A stretch of 64,000 nt of DNA from Actinacidiphila epipremni (GTDB taxonomy: Bacteria > Actinomycetota > Actinomycetes > Streptomycetales > Streptomycetaceae): contig NZ_JAATEJ010000020.1 in NCBI RefSeq assembly GCF_012034175.1, positions 1 to 64,000 of the forward strand, given 5' to 3'. Positions 52,268 to 60,832 of the stretch are shown here, piece after piece. The translations under genes were made by a program, and so were the position numbers. The notes beneath the pieces were generated by a model. The model was not told the DNA's origin, did not search any database, and saw only the letters and a list, made by a program, of their open reading frames with translations. How positions within the stretch are numbered: position 1 is the first letter of the stretch; every line of letters starts with the position of its first letter.

Positions 52268-52723
52268 CAGATCGGCCAGTTCGGCCCGCTGCGCCGGGCT
52301 CAGCTCGCCCAGGATCGACCGCTCCTGGGCGAGCAGCCCGGCCAGCGCCCGGTCGGCCCGGTCCTGCCCCGCGGGCGTCAGCCGGACCAGCACCCCGCGC
52401 CGGTCGGAGGGGTCCGGCAGCCGCTCGACCAGCCGCTTCTCGGCGAGCCTGTCGATCCTGTTGGTCATCGTGCCGGACGTGACCAGCGTCTGGGTGAGCA
52501 GCTGCCCCGGCGAGAGCTGATATGGGGTGCCCGCCCGGCGCAGCGCCGTGAGCACGTCGAACTCCCACGGCTCCAGGCCCAGCTCGGCGAAGGCCAGCCG
52601 GCGGGCCCGGTCCAGGTGCCGGGCGAGCCTGCTGACCCGACTGAGCACTTCAAGCGGCTCGACGTCGAGGTCGGGGCGCTCTCGGCGCCATGCAGCGACC
52701 AGCCGGTCGACCTCGTCCTCCAT
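52226..52723 (-). CDS. MarR-family transcriptional regulator
   Basis: This 165-residue winged-helix regulator shows EPWEFDVLTALRRAGTPYQL, the recognition helix TLVTSGTMTNRIDRLAEKRL and the wing PDPSDRRGVLVRLTPAG. It is divergent from the methyltransferase gene; the spacer holds the palindrome TCTTGACATCAAGA, 35 bases upstream of its start, which is a likely binding site for it. The 3' end overlaps the LuxR-type gene on the other strand. Confidence 0.92.
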   Translation of the reverse strand: MEDEVDRLVAAWRRERPDLDVEPLEVLSRVSRLARHLDRARRLAFAELGLEPWEFDVLTALRRAGTPYQLSPGQLLTQTLVTSGTMTNRIDRLAEKRLVERLPDPSDRRGVLVRLTPAGQDRADRALAGLLAQERSILGELSPAQRAELADLLRQLTAPFDNIPT

Positions 52724-52757
52724 GGCATCAGTGTAATAGGTCTGTCGATATGAAGTC

Positions 52758-52771
52758 TCTTGACATCAAGA
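52758..52771. promoter_or_regulatory. MarR-type operator TCTTGA-CA-TCAAGA
   Basis: Six-base arms (52758-52763 and 52766-52771) are exact complements around CA. The site lies in the divergent spacer between the MarR and methyltransferase genes and resembles the TTGA-N2-TCAA sites bound by actinobacterial MarR proteins. TTGACA is contained within it, so binding could block a promoter. Confidence 0.6.
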
Positions 52772-52916
52772 TATGCGGGGGAGGAGCCTGGTTGCCCGGG
52801 CCCGAACCCCGCACTCCGCTTCGGCAGGGCGGCCGACCGCCGCCGGCCCCCGCGTGCGCGGACCACCGGGCCCGTAGATCCGGCAGTGGCTCCGTACCAC
52901 CCAGGGAGTACGCAAC

Positions 52917-53747
52917 ATGCACGCAAGCCCGACGTGGGACCCCCACCAGTATCTCCGGCACGCCACCCACCGCACCCGCCCGTTCCTCGACCTGCTCCAG
53001 CGGATTCCGGAACTGCCCGGCGGCGCGGCACCCCGCATCGCCGACATCGGCTGCGGACCGGGGAACGTCACCGCGCTGCTCGCCGACCGCTGGCCCGCCG
53101 CCCGTATCACCGGCTTCGACAGCTCCGCCGAGATGCTCGCCTCCGCCGCGCAGTACGCCGGGCCGACCCCCGGCGGCGGCAGCATGGACTTCCGGCAGGC
53201 CGACGCCGCCGTCTGGACGCCCGACGAGCCCTACGACCTGATCGTCTCCAACGCCGCCCTGCAATGGGTGCCCGGCCACGCCGAGCGCTTCGCCGACTGG
53301 CTGGCCCGCCTCACCCCCGGCGGCACCCTCGCCTTCCAGGTGCCCGGCAACTTCACCGCGCCCTCGCACGCGCTGCTCGCCGAGCTGTGCGACAGCCCGC
53401 AGTGGCGCGACCGGCTCGACGGCCACGGCCGGGCCTACGTCCACATCCTCAGCCCGGCCGGCTACCTGGAGCACCTGACCGAACTCGGCTGCCCGCAGGC
53501 CGACGTGTGGGAGACCACCTACGTGCAGCTGCTCCAGGGCGAGGACCCGGTCCTGGACTGGACCAAGGGCACCGCGCTGCGGCCGGTGCTGACCGCGCTC
53601 GACGGCGACGAGGCCGCCGCCCGCGAGTTCGTCGGGCAGTACCGCGACCTGCTGCGCAAGGCGTACCCGCCGGGCCCGCACGGCACCGTCTTCCCCTTCC
53701 GCCGGATCTTCGCCGTCGCCCGCACCCCGGAAGCCCCCGCGACCTGA
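52917..53747 (+). CDS. tam: Trans-aconitate 2-methyltransferase-like SAM methyltransferase
   Basis: This 276-residue class I methyltransferase begins with TWDPHQYLRHATHRTRPFLDL, the usual start of Tam enzymes. It has the SAM motif IADIGCGPGNVTALLADRWP, GFDSSAEML, LIVSNAALQWV and FQVPGNFTAPSH. E. coli Tam methylates trans-aconitate, which otherwise inhibits the citric-acid cycle. ATG 52917 lies behind AGGGAG. The divergent MarR gene is the likely regulator. The specific substrate is inferred from similarity only. Confidence 0.88.
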   Translation: MHASPTWDPHQYLRHATHRTRPFLDLLQRIPELPGGAAPRIADIGCGPGNVTALLADRWPAARITGFDSSAEMLASAAQYAGPTPGGGSMDFRQADAAVWTPDEPYDLIVSNAALQWVPGHAERFADWLARLTPGGTLAFQVPGNFTAPSHALLAELCDSPQWRDRLDGHGRAYVHILSPAGYLEHLTELGCPQADVWETTYVQLLQGEDPVLDWTKGTALRPVLTALDGDEAAAREFVGQYRDLLRKAYPPGPHGTVFPFRRIFAVARTPEAPAT

Positions 53748-53855
53748 CCCGTACGCCGGCCCCGTATGCCGCCCGGACGGGCCTCCGCGCACGCCCGCGG
53801 GGGCCCGTGGCAGCGGAGTTGACCGGACGGCACGCGATGGCCAAAGATCGCCCGC

Positions 53856-54350
53856 ATGGTCAAACGGAGCCGTTCCCGCCGGGTGGCGGAAGGGGCCTGG
53901 GGACTGGTGCTGCTGGCCCGGGTGGTCGGCGTGGTCCTGGTCGCCCTCCTGCTGCTGGTGTCCGGCACCTGGGACTCCTGGCGGACCGCGCAGCACGTGA
54001 TGCTCACCAAGGGCCGCGAGCACGGCACGATGACCCTCGCCGACTGCGGCGACACCGTCTGCACCGGGCCCTTCGCGCCCGAGGGCAGCGCGGTCGCCCG
54101 CCCGCGGGTGACCATCAGCCTGCCGATCCGGCACACCACCGGCGCGACCGTACCGGTCGCCGTCGAGCCCGGCACCGACACCGTGGTGCGCGCCGGGTGG
54201 GGCGGTGTGCTGTGGGCGTGGGTGCCGCTGGGCGGCGCGCTGCTGCTGGCGGCCGTGGTCGTCGCGGGCGGCCTGCGCGCCTACCGCAGCGCCTGGGTCC
54301 TGGGCGGCCTGGGCGCGGCGCTGCTGGCGGGGGCGTTCCTCACGCTGTGA
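53856..54350 (+). CDS. Small membrane protein of unknown function
   Basis: This 164-residue protein has a basic N-terminus, a first membrane helix (about 14-37), an extracytoplasmic stretch with two Cys (ADCGDTVCTGPF) and two closing helices (about 116-137 and 143-164). The extracytoplasmic segment could form a disulfide. No family was recognised. It lies between the methyltransferase gene and the convergent pth gene and is close enough to the former to be co-transcribed. Confidence 0.7.
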   Translation: MVKRSRSRRVAEGAWGLVLLARVVGVVLVALLLLVSGTWDSWRTAQHVMLTKGREHGTMTLADCGDTVCTGPFAPEGSAVARPRVTISLPIRHTTGATVPVAVEPGTDTVVRAGWGGVLWAWVPLGGALLLAAVVVAGGLRAYRSAWVLGGLGAALLAGAFLTL

Positions 54351-54397
54351 CCGGCGGCGGGCCTGTCACTCCCCGGTCGGCGCCGGCCGCGTACCGC

Positions 54398-54991
54398 TCA
54401 GTCGTTGTACGTGTTCTGCGCCCGCTCCAGGCCCTCGGCCACCAGCGCCTCGACCGCGTCGGCCGCGCGGTCCACGAACCAGTCCAGCTCCTTGCGCTCG
54501 GCCGCGGAGAAGTCCTTGAGCACGAAGGCCGCCACGTCCATCCGCCCCGGCGGGCGCCCGATCCCGGCCCGCACCCGCAGGTAGTTGGCGCCCAGCGACT
54601 TGGTGAGGGACTTCAGCCCGTTGTGCCCGTTGTCGCCGCCGCCGAGCTTGAGCCGCAGCGCCGCGAACGGCAGGTCCAGCTCGTCGTGGACGGCGATGAT
54701 CTGCTCGGTGGGCACCTTGTAGAAGACCTTGAGCGCGGTCACCGGCCCGCCGGACAGGTTCATGAACGAGCCCGGCTTGGCGAGGATCACCCGGCGGCTC
54801 GCCGGCCCGGGCGGGCCGATCCGGCCCTCGACGACCTGGGCCTGCGCCTTGCCGGAGCGCTTGAACGTGCCCCCCATGCGCCGGGCCAGCAGGTCGGCGA
54901 CCATGAAGCCGATGTTGTGCCGGTTGCCGGCGTATTCGGGCCCGGGGTTGCCGAGACCGGCCACCAGCCAGGGCTGCGTGCTGTCGCTCAT
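54398..54991 (-). CDS. pth: Peptidyl-tRNA hydrolase
   Basis: This 197-residue enzyme releases peptides from prematurely dropped peptidyl-tRNA. Motifs are VAGLGNPGPEYAGNRHNIGF with the catalytic His, KPGSFMNLSGGPV, the Asp in VHDELDLPFAALRLK, and GGGDNGHNGLKSL. ATG 54991 follows GGAG. It is the last gene of the leftward glmU-prs-rplY-pth block and begins 141 bases after rplY. Confidence 0.96.
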   Translation of the reverse strand: MSDSTQPWLVAGLGNPGPEYAGNRHNIGFMVADLLARRMGGTFKRSGKAQAQVVEGRIGPPGPASRRVILAKPGSFMNLSGGPVTALKVFYKVPTEQIIAVHDELDLPFAALRLKLGGGDNGHNGLKSLTKSLGANYLRVRAGIGRPPGRMDVAAFVLKDFSAAERKELDWFVDRAADAVEALVAEGLERAQNTYND

Positions 54992-55132
54992 CGAGGTCTC
55001 CACATGTCGCGGGCGGGGCGGCGGCCGGGCGCGGCTCCGCCGCCGCACCCCGGGAAAGGGTACGGCGGCGGAGTCGTACGGCCACGGGTGGCCGCGGGGC
55101 GGGTACGGCCGCTGGGGGCGTACGGCGAGGGC

Positions 55133-55756
55133 TCAGGCCTCGGCGGCGGCTTCCTCGGCGGCGGCCTCGGCCGGCTCCTCGGCGCCCTCGCCGGCCTCTT
55201 CCTCCTCGGTGACCTCGACCTGCGCGGCCACGACCTGGATCACGGTGGCGTCCTCCTCGACGGCCAGCGTGACGCCCTTGGGCAGCGTGATGTCCTTGGC
55301 CAGGATCGACGCGCCGGCCTCCAGGCCCTCGACGCTGACGGTGACGGCCTCGGGGATGTGGGTGGCCTCGGCCTCGACCGGCAGGCTGCTCAGGACGTGC
55401 TCCAGCAGGTTGCCGCCGGGCGCGAGCTCGCCCTCGGCGGTCACCGGGATCTCGACGGTGACCTTCTCGCCGCGCTTGACCGACAGCAGGTCGACGTGCT
55501 CCAGGAAGCCCTTCAGCGGGTCGCGCTGCACGGCCTTGGGGATGACCAGCTCGGACCTGCCGTCGATCTCCAGCGAGATCAGGACGTTGGCGGTGCGCAG
55601 CGCCATCAGCAGCTCGTGGCCGGGCACGGACACGTGCTTGGGGTCGGCGCCGTGGCCGTAGATGACGGCGGGGACCTGGTCGGCGCGGCGGATCCGGCGG
55701 GCGGCGCCCTTGCCGAACTCGGTGCGCAGCGTTGCAGCGATCTTGACCTCGGACAT
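55133..55756 (-). CDS. rplY: 50S ribosomal protein L25 (CTC form)
   Basis: This 207-residue protein binds 5S rRNA through its N-terminal L25 domain (KIAATLRTEFGKGAARRIRR, VPAVIYGHG). It carries a second TL5/CTC beta domain (VEIPVTAEGELAPGG, ISILAKDITL-like ASILAKDITLPKGV). The C-terminus is an acidic Glu/Ala tail of about 30 residues common in actinobacteria. ATG 55756 follows GAGGAG; an upstream in-frame ATG at 55834 lacks family sequence. Confidence 0.95.
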   Translation of the reverse strand: MSEVKIAATLRTEFGKGAARRIRRADQVPAVIYGHGADPKHVSVPGHELLMALRTANVLISLEIDGRSELVIPKAVQRDPLKGFLEHVDLLSVKRGEKVTVEIPVTAEGELAPGGNLLEHVLSSLPVEAEATHIPEAVTVSVEGLEAGASILAKDITLPKGVTLAVEEDATVIQVVAAQVEVTEEEEAGEGAEEPAEAAAEEAAAEA

Positions 55757-56004
55757 GAGGTTCACTCCTCGTGGTGCGGTGGCGGCCCTGCTGGCCGGCG
55801 GTACGGTCGCCCGGCCCCGACGAGGCCGATCCACGGTGCACGAGGAGCGCGTCGATAACGGAGCCGCCGCGGGCCGCGTGCGAAACGCGTCCGGGGCCTC
55901 CCTCGCCGAGCAACGCGGACAGCGTAACCGGCGGGTGGGCCCCGGACGAAATCAGCAGGTCGGTACGGTCGGTGCGGCCGGTACCGCCGGCGTGGCGGGC
56001 GCGG

Positions 56005-56982
56005 TCAGTGCGCCTCTTCGAACAGGCTGGTGACCGAGCCGTCCTCGAAGACCTCGCGCACCGCGTTGGCGATGGTCGGCGCCATCGACAGCACGGTGAT
56101 CTTGTCGAGGTCCAGCTCGGCCGGCGTCGGCAGGGTGTCGGTCAGGATGAACTCGCTGACCTTGGAATTCTTCAGCCGGTCGGCCGCCGGGCCGGACAGC
56201 ACCCCGTGGGTGGCGGTCACGATGACGTCCTCGGCGCCGTTGGCGAACAGCGCGTCGGCCGCGGCGCAGATGGTGCCCGCGGTGTCGATCATGTCGTCGA
56301 CCAGCACGCACACCCGGCCCTTGACGTCACCGACGACCTCATGGACCTTCACCTGGTTGGCGACGTCGGGGTCGCGGCGCTTGTGCACGATCGCCAGCGG
56401 CGCGCCCAGCCGGTCGCACCAGCGGTCGGCGACCCGGACCCGGCCGGCGTCCGGCGAGACCACGGTGAGCTTGTCCCGGTCGACCTTGGCGCCCACGTAG
56501 TCCGCCAGGATCGGCAGCGCGAACAGGTGGTCGACGGGGCCGTCGAAGAAGCCCTGGATCTGGTCGGTGTGCAGGTCGACGGTGAGGATCCGGTCGGCGC
56601 CCGCGGTCTTGAGCAGATCGGCCATCAGCCGGGCGGAGATCGGCTCACGGCCGCGGTGCTTCTTGTCCTGCCGGGCGTAGCCGTAGAAGGGGACGATCAC
56701 GGTGACGCTGCGCGCGGAGGCCCGCTTGAGGGCGTCCAGCATGATCAGCTGCTCCATGATCCACTGGTTGATGGGGCGCGTGTGGCTCTGGATCAGGAAG
56801 CAGTCGGCGCCGCGCGCCGACTCCTCGAACCTCACGTAGATCTCACCGTTGGCGAAATCGAAAGCCTTGGTGGGGGTGAGCTCCACTCCGAGCTCCCGTG
56901 CCACCGCCTCCGCCAGATCGGGGTGGGCGCGGCCGGAGAAGAGCATCAGCTTCTTCTCACCGGTCGTCTTGATCCCGGTCAC
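56005..56982 (-). CDS. prs: Ribose-phosphate pyrophosphokinase
   Basis: This 325-residue enzyme makes PRPP from ribose 5-phosphate and ATP for nucleotide, His and Trp synthesis. It shows LMLFSGRAHPDLAEAVA, FANGEIYVRFEES, the flexible ATP loop YGYARQDKKHRGREPISARL, the TVDLHTDQIQGFFDGPVDH region and the PRPP loop VLVDDMIDTAGTI. GTG 56982 has AAGGAG upstream. It lies 144 bases after glmU, as in many Gram-positive bacteria. Confidence 0.96.
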   Translation of the reverse strand: MTGIKTTGEKKLMLFSGRAHPDLAEAVARELGVELTPTKAFDFANGEIYVRFEESARGADCFLIQSHTRPINQWIMEQLIMLDALKRASARSVTVIVPFYGYARQDKKHRGREPISARLMADLLKTAGADRILTVDLHTDQIQGFFDGPVDHLFALPILADYVGAKVDRDKLTVVSPDAGRVRVADRWCDRLGAPLAIVHKRRDPDVANQVKVHEVVGDVKGRVCVLVDDMIDTAGTICAAADALFANGAEDVIVTATHGVLSGPAADRLKNSKVSEFILTDTLPTPAELDLDKITVLSMAPTIANAVREVFEDGSVTSLFEEAH

Positions 56983-57126
56983 TGCACCGTCTCCTTGGTG
57001 TTCGACTGGTGTTCGACACAGCGACGCCCGGAAGCGGGCGTGCCGGCGGAATTGTGTGCACCCCACACGGTACGCCCCCTACGGCGCATCCGTGCACCTC
57101 GGAGAGGCCGATGAGACGGCCCTCAC

Positions 57127-58578
57127 TCACTCCTTCGGCGAGCTCGCGGCACGCTCCGCGGCCTGCGCGGCAGCACTGCCCGGGCGCTTGCGGGCGACCC
57201 AGCCCTCAATGTTGCGCTGCTGGCCGCGGGCCACCGCGAGCGAGCCGGTCGGCACGTCCTTGGTGATCACCGAGCCGGCCGCCGTGTAGACCCCGTCGCC
57301 GACGACCACGGGCGCCACGAACATGTTGTCCGCGCCGGTCTTGCAGTAACTGCCGATGGTGGTGTGGTGCTTGTGCTCGCCGTCGTAGTTGACGAAGACG
57401 CTGGCCGCGCCGATGTTGGTGTGCTCGCCGATCGTCGCGTCACCCACATAGCTCAGGTGCGGCACCTTGGTGCCCTCGCCGATGCTGGCGTTCTTGATCT
57501 CCACGTACGTGCCGGCCTTCGCACCCCTGCCCAGCCGCGCCCCCGGCCGCAGGTACGCGTACGGGCCGACGTTCGCCCCCGGGCCGATCTCCGCGCTCTC
57601 GGCGACCGCGTTAGTCACCCGGGCGCCCTCGCCGACCACGGTGTCGGTCAGCGTGCAGTTCGGGCCGACCTCGGCGCCGGCCGCCACCCGGGTGGCGCCC
57701 AGCAGCTGGGTGTGCGGGTGGATCAGGGTGTCGGGCTCCAGCACCACCGCGTGGTCCAGCCAGGTCGAGGCCGGGTCGACGATGGTCGCGCCGTCCAGCA
57801 TGGCCTGGTGCAGCAGCCGGTCGTTGAGCACCCGGCGCGCCTCGGCCAGCTGCACCCGGTTGTTGACCCCGGCGATCTCCCGGTGGTCGCTCGCGGTGAA
57901 GGCGCCCACCCGGTGGCCGGCGTCCCGCAGGATCGCCAGGGTGTCGGTCAGGTACTCCTCGGCCTGGGCGTTGTCGGTGGTGACCTTGGTCAGCGCCTCG
58001 GCCAGCAGCACCGCGTCGTAGGCGTACACACCGGAGTTGATCTCGGTGATGGCCTGCTGCGCGGGCGAGGCGTCCTTCTGCTCCACGATCGCGGTGACCT
58101 GGCCGTCGGTCACATCCCGGACGATACGGCCGTATCCGGTGGGGTCGGGCACATGCGCGGTCAGCACCGTCACCGCGTTGCCGTCCGCCTGGTGGGCGGC
58201 GACCAGCGTCGCGAGGGTGCGGGCCGTCAGCAGCGGCGTGTCGCCGTACGTCACCACGACCGTGCCGTCCAGGACCACGCCGTGCCGGTCGAGCTCGGCC
58301 AGGCCGGTGCGGACCGCGTGGCCGGTGCCGAGCTGCTCCTCCTGCACCGCGGTCAGCGCGGCCGGGTCGCTCGCGGCCAGGTGCTCCACGACCTGCTCGC
58401 GGCCGTGCCCGACGACCACCAGCAGCTGCTCGGGGTCCAGCTCGCGCGCGGCGGCCACCACATGGCCGAGCAGGCTACGGCCGCACACCGGGTGCAGGAC
58501 CTTCGGGGTCGCGGACTTCATGCGGGTGCCCTCCCCGGCGGCGAGGACGACGACGGCAGCCGGGCGTGTGGCGCTCAC
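57127..58578 (-). CDS. glmU: Bifunctional UDP-GlcNAc pyrophosphorylase / GlcN-1-P acetyltransferase
   Basis: This 483-residue enzyme makes UDP-N-acetylglucosamine, the precursor of peptidoglycan. The N-terminal uridylyltransferase (about 1-230) has VVLAAGEGTRMKS, GTGHAV and VTYGDTPLL. The C-terminal left-handed beta-helix (about 255-450) has hexapeptide repeats and the acetyl-CoA site region FVNYDGEHKHHTTIG. GTG 58578 has AGGAG upstream. It heads the leftward block with prs, rplY and pth, and tRNA-Gln lies just upstream on the same strand. Confidence 0.96.
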   Translation of the reverse strand: MSATRPAAVVVLAAGEGTRMKSATPKVLHPVCGRSLLGHVVAAARELDPEQLLVVVGHGREQVVEHLAASDPAALTAVQEEQLGTGHAVRTGLAELDRHGVVLDGTVVVTYGDTPLLTARTLATLVAAHQADGNAVTVLTAHVPDPTGYGRIVRDVTDGQVTAIVEQKDASPAQQAITEINSGVYAYDAVLLAEALTKVTTDNAQAEEYLTDTLAILRDAGHRVGAFTASDHREIAGVNNRVQLAEARRVLNDRLLHQAMLDGATIVDPASTWLDHAVVLEPDTLIHPHTQLLGATRVAAGAEVGPNCTLTDTVVGEGARVTNAVAESAEIGPGANVGPYAYLRPGARLGRGAKAGTYVEIKNASIGEGTKVPHLSYVGDATIGEHTNIGAASVFVNYDGEHKHHTTIGSYCKTGADNMFVAPVVVGDGVYTAAGSVITKDVPTGSLAVARGQQRNIEGWVARKRPGSAAAQAAERAASSPKE

Positions 58579-58650
58579 GGGGGAACTCCTGGACTTGGGT
58601 GCGGGACCCCCGCAGAATACCGAGCACCGCGGGGGACGGACCCACCACCG

Positions 58651-58721
58651 CTCCGCCGCCAGGACTCGAACCCGGACTTAAGGCACCAAAAGCCCCAGTG
58701 CTGCCATTACACCACGGCGGA
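58651..58721 (-). tRNA. tRNA-Gln (anticodon TTG)
   Basis: The minus strand folds into a cloverleaf: acceptor TCCGCCG with CGGCGGA, discriminator G, a short D-loop (TAATGGCAG), anticodon loop TTTTGGT with TTG at 58687-58689 (decodes CAA), and T arm CCGGG-TTCGAGT-CCTGG. The 3' CCA is not encoded. It stands 72 bases upstream of glmU and shares its direction. Confidence 0.93.
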
Positions 58722-58864
58722 TCAACTCGGCCTGCCCGTCCCAGGGTCGGCCGCCGGATCCATCATGCCGTACGCGGTGAGGTGAGCGCGACGCGGATCA
58801 GGGTAAGCATCGTTGCGAGGCCGCCCGACACGGTCCTGTCGTCCGCGGGGGTGCCGCTGCAATA

Positions 58865-58893
58865 CTTACGGCAGCGTAGGTTACGACGTAACC
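58865..58893. promoter_or_regulatory. Overlapping inverted repeats upstream of the desaturase gene
   Basis: ggttacg-a-cgtaacc (58879-58893) is a perfect 15-bp palindrome. Immediately upstream, cttacg-gcag-cgtagg (58865-58880) is an imperfect repeat of similar TACG/CGTA content sharing two bases with it. They lie 43-71 bases before the ATG. The downstream TetR gene is the natural candidate for binding. Confidence 0.55.
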
Positions 58894-58935
58894 GCAGATA
58901 ACAGCCCCCACAACCATCCGTGACGAGGGACAGAC

Positions 58936-59931
58936 ATGACCACACAGCCGGACGTGATCACCGAGTCCCGGGAACCGGATCCCGGGACCACAGGACCGCA
59001 GCCGCAACCCAGCGCCACCCGAGGTGGCGAGAACAAGCGCTCGATCGAGCAGATCGCGCTGCTGCTGTTCATCTGCATCCCCTTCGTGGCCCTGGTCGCC
59101 GCGGTGCCGCTGGCATGGGGACGCGGGATGAGCTGGCTCGACCTCGGCCTGATGGTGGGCATGTACTTCCTGGGCTGTCACGGCATCACCATCGGCTTCC
59201 ACCGGCACTTCACGCACAGCTCCTTCAAGGCCAAGAGGCCGCTGAAGATCCTGCTGGCCATCGCCGGCTCGATGGCCGTCGAGGGCCCCATCGTGCGCTG
59301 GGTCGCCGACCACCGCAGGCACCACCGCTTCAGCGACGCCGAGGGCGACCCGCACAGCCCCTGGCGCTACGGCGAGACGCTGCCCGCGCTGATGAAGGGC
59401 CTGTGGTGGGCCCACATGGGCTGGCTCTTCGACGAGGAGCAGACCCCGCAGCAGAAATACGCCCCCGACCTGATCAAGGACCCGGCGATCCGCCGCATCT
59501 CCCGCGACTTCTGGCTGTGGACGGCGCTGTCCCTGCTGATCCCGCCGGTCGTCGGCGGCCTGGTCACCATGTCGTGGTACGGCGCGTTCACCGCGTTCTT
59601 CTGGGGTTCGCTCGTTCGGGTGGCGCTGCTGCACCACGTCACGTGGTCCATCAACTCCATCTGCCACGCGGTGGGCAACCGCCCGTTCAAGTCCCGCGAC
59701 CGCTCCGGGAACGTGTGGTGGCTGGCGATCCTGTCCTGCGGCGAGTCCTGGCACAACCTGCACCACGCCGACCCCACCTGCGCCCGGCACGGCGTGCTGC
59801 GCGGCCAGGTCGACTCCAGCGCCCGCATCATCCGCTGGTTCGAGATGGCCGGCTGGGCCACCGACGTGCGCTGGCCGTCCCCCGAGCGGATCGCCTCCCG
59901 GCGTAAGGAAGACGTAAGTACAGCGGCATGA
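58936..59931 (+). CDS. Acyl-CoA (delta-9 type) fatty-acid desaturase
   Basis: This 331-residue membrane di-iron enzyme introduces a double bond into acyl chains, adjusting membrane fluidity. The three histidine boxes are HRHFTH, HRRHHRF and HNLHH, and two pairs of membrane helices surround them (about 40-60, 66-85, 175-215). ATG 58936 follows GAGGGA. The TetR gene begins 8 bases after its stop, and inverted repeats lie upstream, so lipid-responsive repression is likely. Redox partners are not present in the window. Confidence 0.94.
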   Translation: MTTQPDVITESREPDPGTTGPQPQPSATRGGENKRSIEQIALLLFICIPFVALVAAVPLAWGRGMSWLDLGLMVGMYFLGCHGITIGFHRHFTHSSFKAKRPLKILLAIAGSMAVEGPIVRWVADHRRHHRFSDAEGDPHSPWRYGETLPALMKGLWWAHMGWLFDEEQTPQQKYAPDLIKDPAIRRISRDFWLWTALSLLIPPVVGGLVTMSWYGAFTAFFWGSLVRVALLHHVTWSINSICHAVGNRPFKSRDRSGNVWWLAILSCGESWHNLHHADPTCARHGVLRGQVDSSARIIRWFEMAGWATDVRWPSPERIASRRKEDVSTAA

Positions 59932-59938
59932 TGGACCG

Positions 59939-60700
59939 GTGAGCGACGGCAGACAGGTCGACGGCGGACCGGGCGACGGCGGCAGACAGGGCGACGGCAA
60001 GCGGGGCGACGGCAGACGGGGCAGGGTCACCAGGACCAGCGGACCCCCGGCCGCGACGGCTTCCGGCCCGGCCGCCCGGCGCCCCCGCCGGGTCCGCATG
60101 ACCGGCAAGGAGCGCCGCGAGCAGCTGCTCGACGTCGGCCGCGGCCTGTTCGCCGAACGCGGCTACGAGGCCACGTCGGTGGAGGAGATCGCGCACACCG
60201 CGGGCGTGTCCAAACCGGTCGTCTACGAGCACTTCGGCGGCAAGGAGGGCCTGTACGCCGTCGTGGTCGACCGGGAGATGCGCCGGCTGCTGGAGATGGT
60301 CACCGGCGCGCTCACCGGCGGCCATCCGCGCGAGCTGCTGGAGCAGGCCGCCTTCGCGCTGATGGACTACATCGAGCACTACACCGACGGCTTCCGCATC
60401 CTGGTGCGCGACTCGCCCGTCGTCCAGTCCACCGGCACCTTCGCCTCGCTCATCGGCGACATCGCCACCCAGGTCGAGGACATCCTCGGCCACGAGTTCA
60501 AGCAGCGCGGCTTCGACCCCCGGCTCGCCCCGATGTACGCCCAGGCGCTCGTCGGGATGGTCGCGCTGACCGGCCAGTGGTGGGTGGAGGTGCAGCGGCC
60601 CAAGAAGGCCGATGTCGTCGCGCACCTGGTCAACCTGTCCTGGAACGGCCTGTCGGGGCTGGACCCCAGGCCCCGGCTGATCGGCCACCGCAGGAGCTGA
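59939..60700 (+). CDS. TetR-family regulator, probably of the desaturase operon
   Basis: The protein is 253 residues from GTG 59939, or about 200 from ATG 60098. The helix-turn-helix (about 62-108) reads LLDVGRGLFAERGYEATSV and IAHTAGVSKPVVYEHFGGKEG in two parts; a helical ligand domain follows. The N-terminal 50 residues are low-complexity, with repeated GDG-R/K units from short DNA repeats, and are unlikely to be structured. Its tight position after the desaturase gene and the palindromes upstream of that gene suggest an autoregulated, lipid-sensing repressor. Confidence 0.88.
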   Translation: MSDGRQVDGGPGDGGRQGDGKRGDGRRGRVTRTSGPPAATASGPAARRPRRVRMTGKERREQLLDVGRGLFAERGYEATSVEEIAHTAGVSKPVVYEHFGGKEGLYAVVVDREMRRLLEMVTGALTGGHPRELLEQAAFALMDYIEHYTDGFRILVRDSPVVQSTGTFASLIGDIATQVEDILGHEFKQRGFDPRLAPMYAQALVGMVALTGQWWVEVQRPKKADVVAHLVNLSWNGLSGLDPRPRLIGHRRS

Positions 60701-60720
60701 CGTTTTACGCGGCGCTGTCC

Positions 60721-60780
60721 GCCGGACCCGGCCGCGTAACGCCTTGTCCGGTCGGGCAGACGCCGGACCCGGCCGCGTAA
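60721..60780. repeat. Direct repeat of 19 bp downstream of the TetR gene
   Basis: gccggacccggccgcgtaa occurs at 60721-60739 and 60762-60780. An inverted part, ttacgcggc, lies at 60705-60713. The region lies between the convergent TetR and ppc genes, just before the terminator. Confidence 0.75.
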
Positions 60781-60785
60781 GAGAA

Positions 60786-60817
60786 AGGGCCGCCCCACGG
60801 CTTCGCGGGGCGGCCCT
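60786..60817. terminator. Bidirectional terminator between TetR and ppc genes
   Basis: agggccgcccc (60786-60796) pairs perfectly with ggggcggccct (60807-60817) around a 10-base loop. The A-run gagaaa on the left gives a partial T-run for the leftward ppc transcript. It lies 15 bases after the ppc stop. Confidence 0.75.
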
Positions 60818-60832
60818 GGTACGTCGTGCGTG

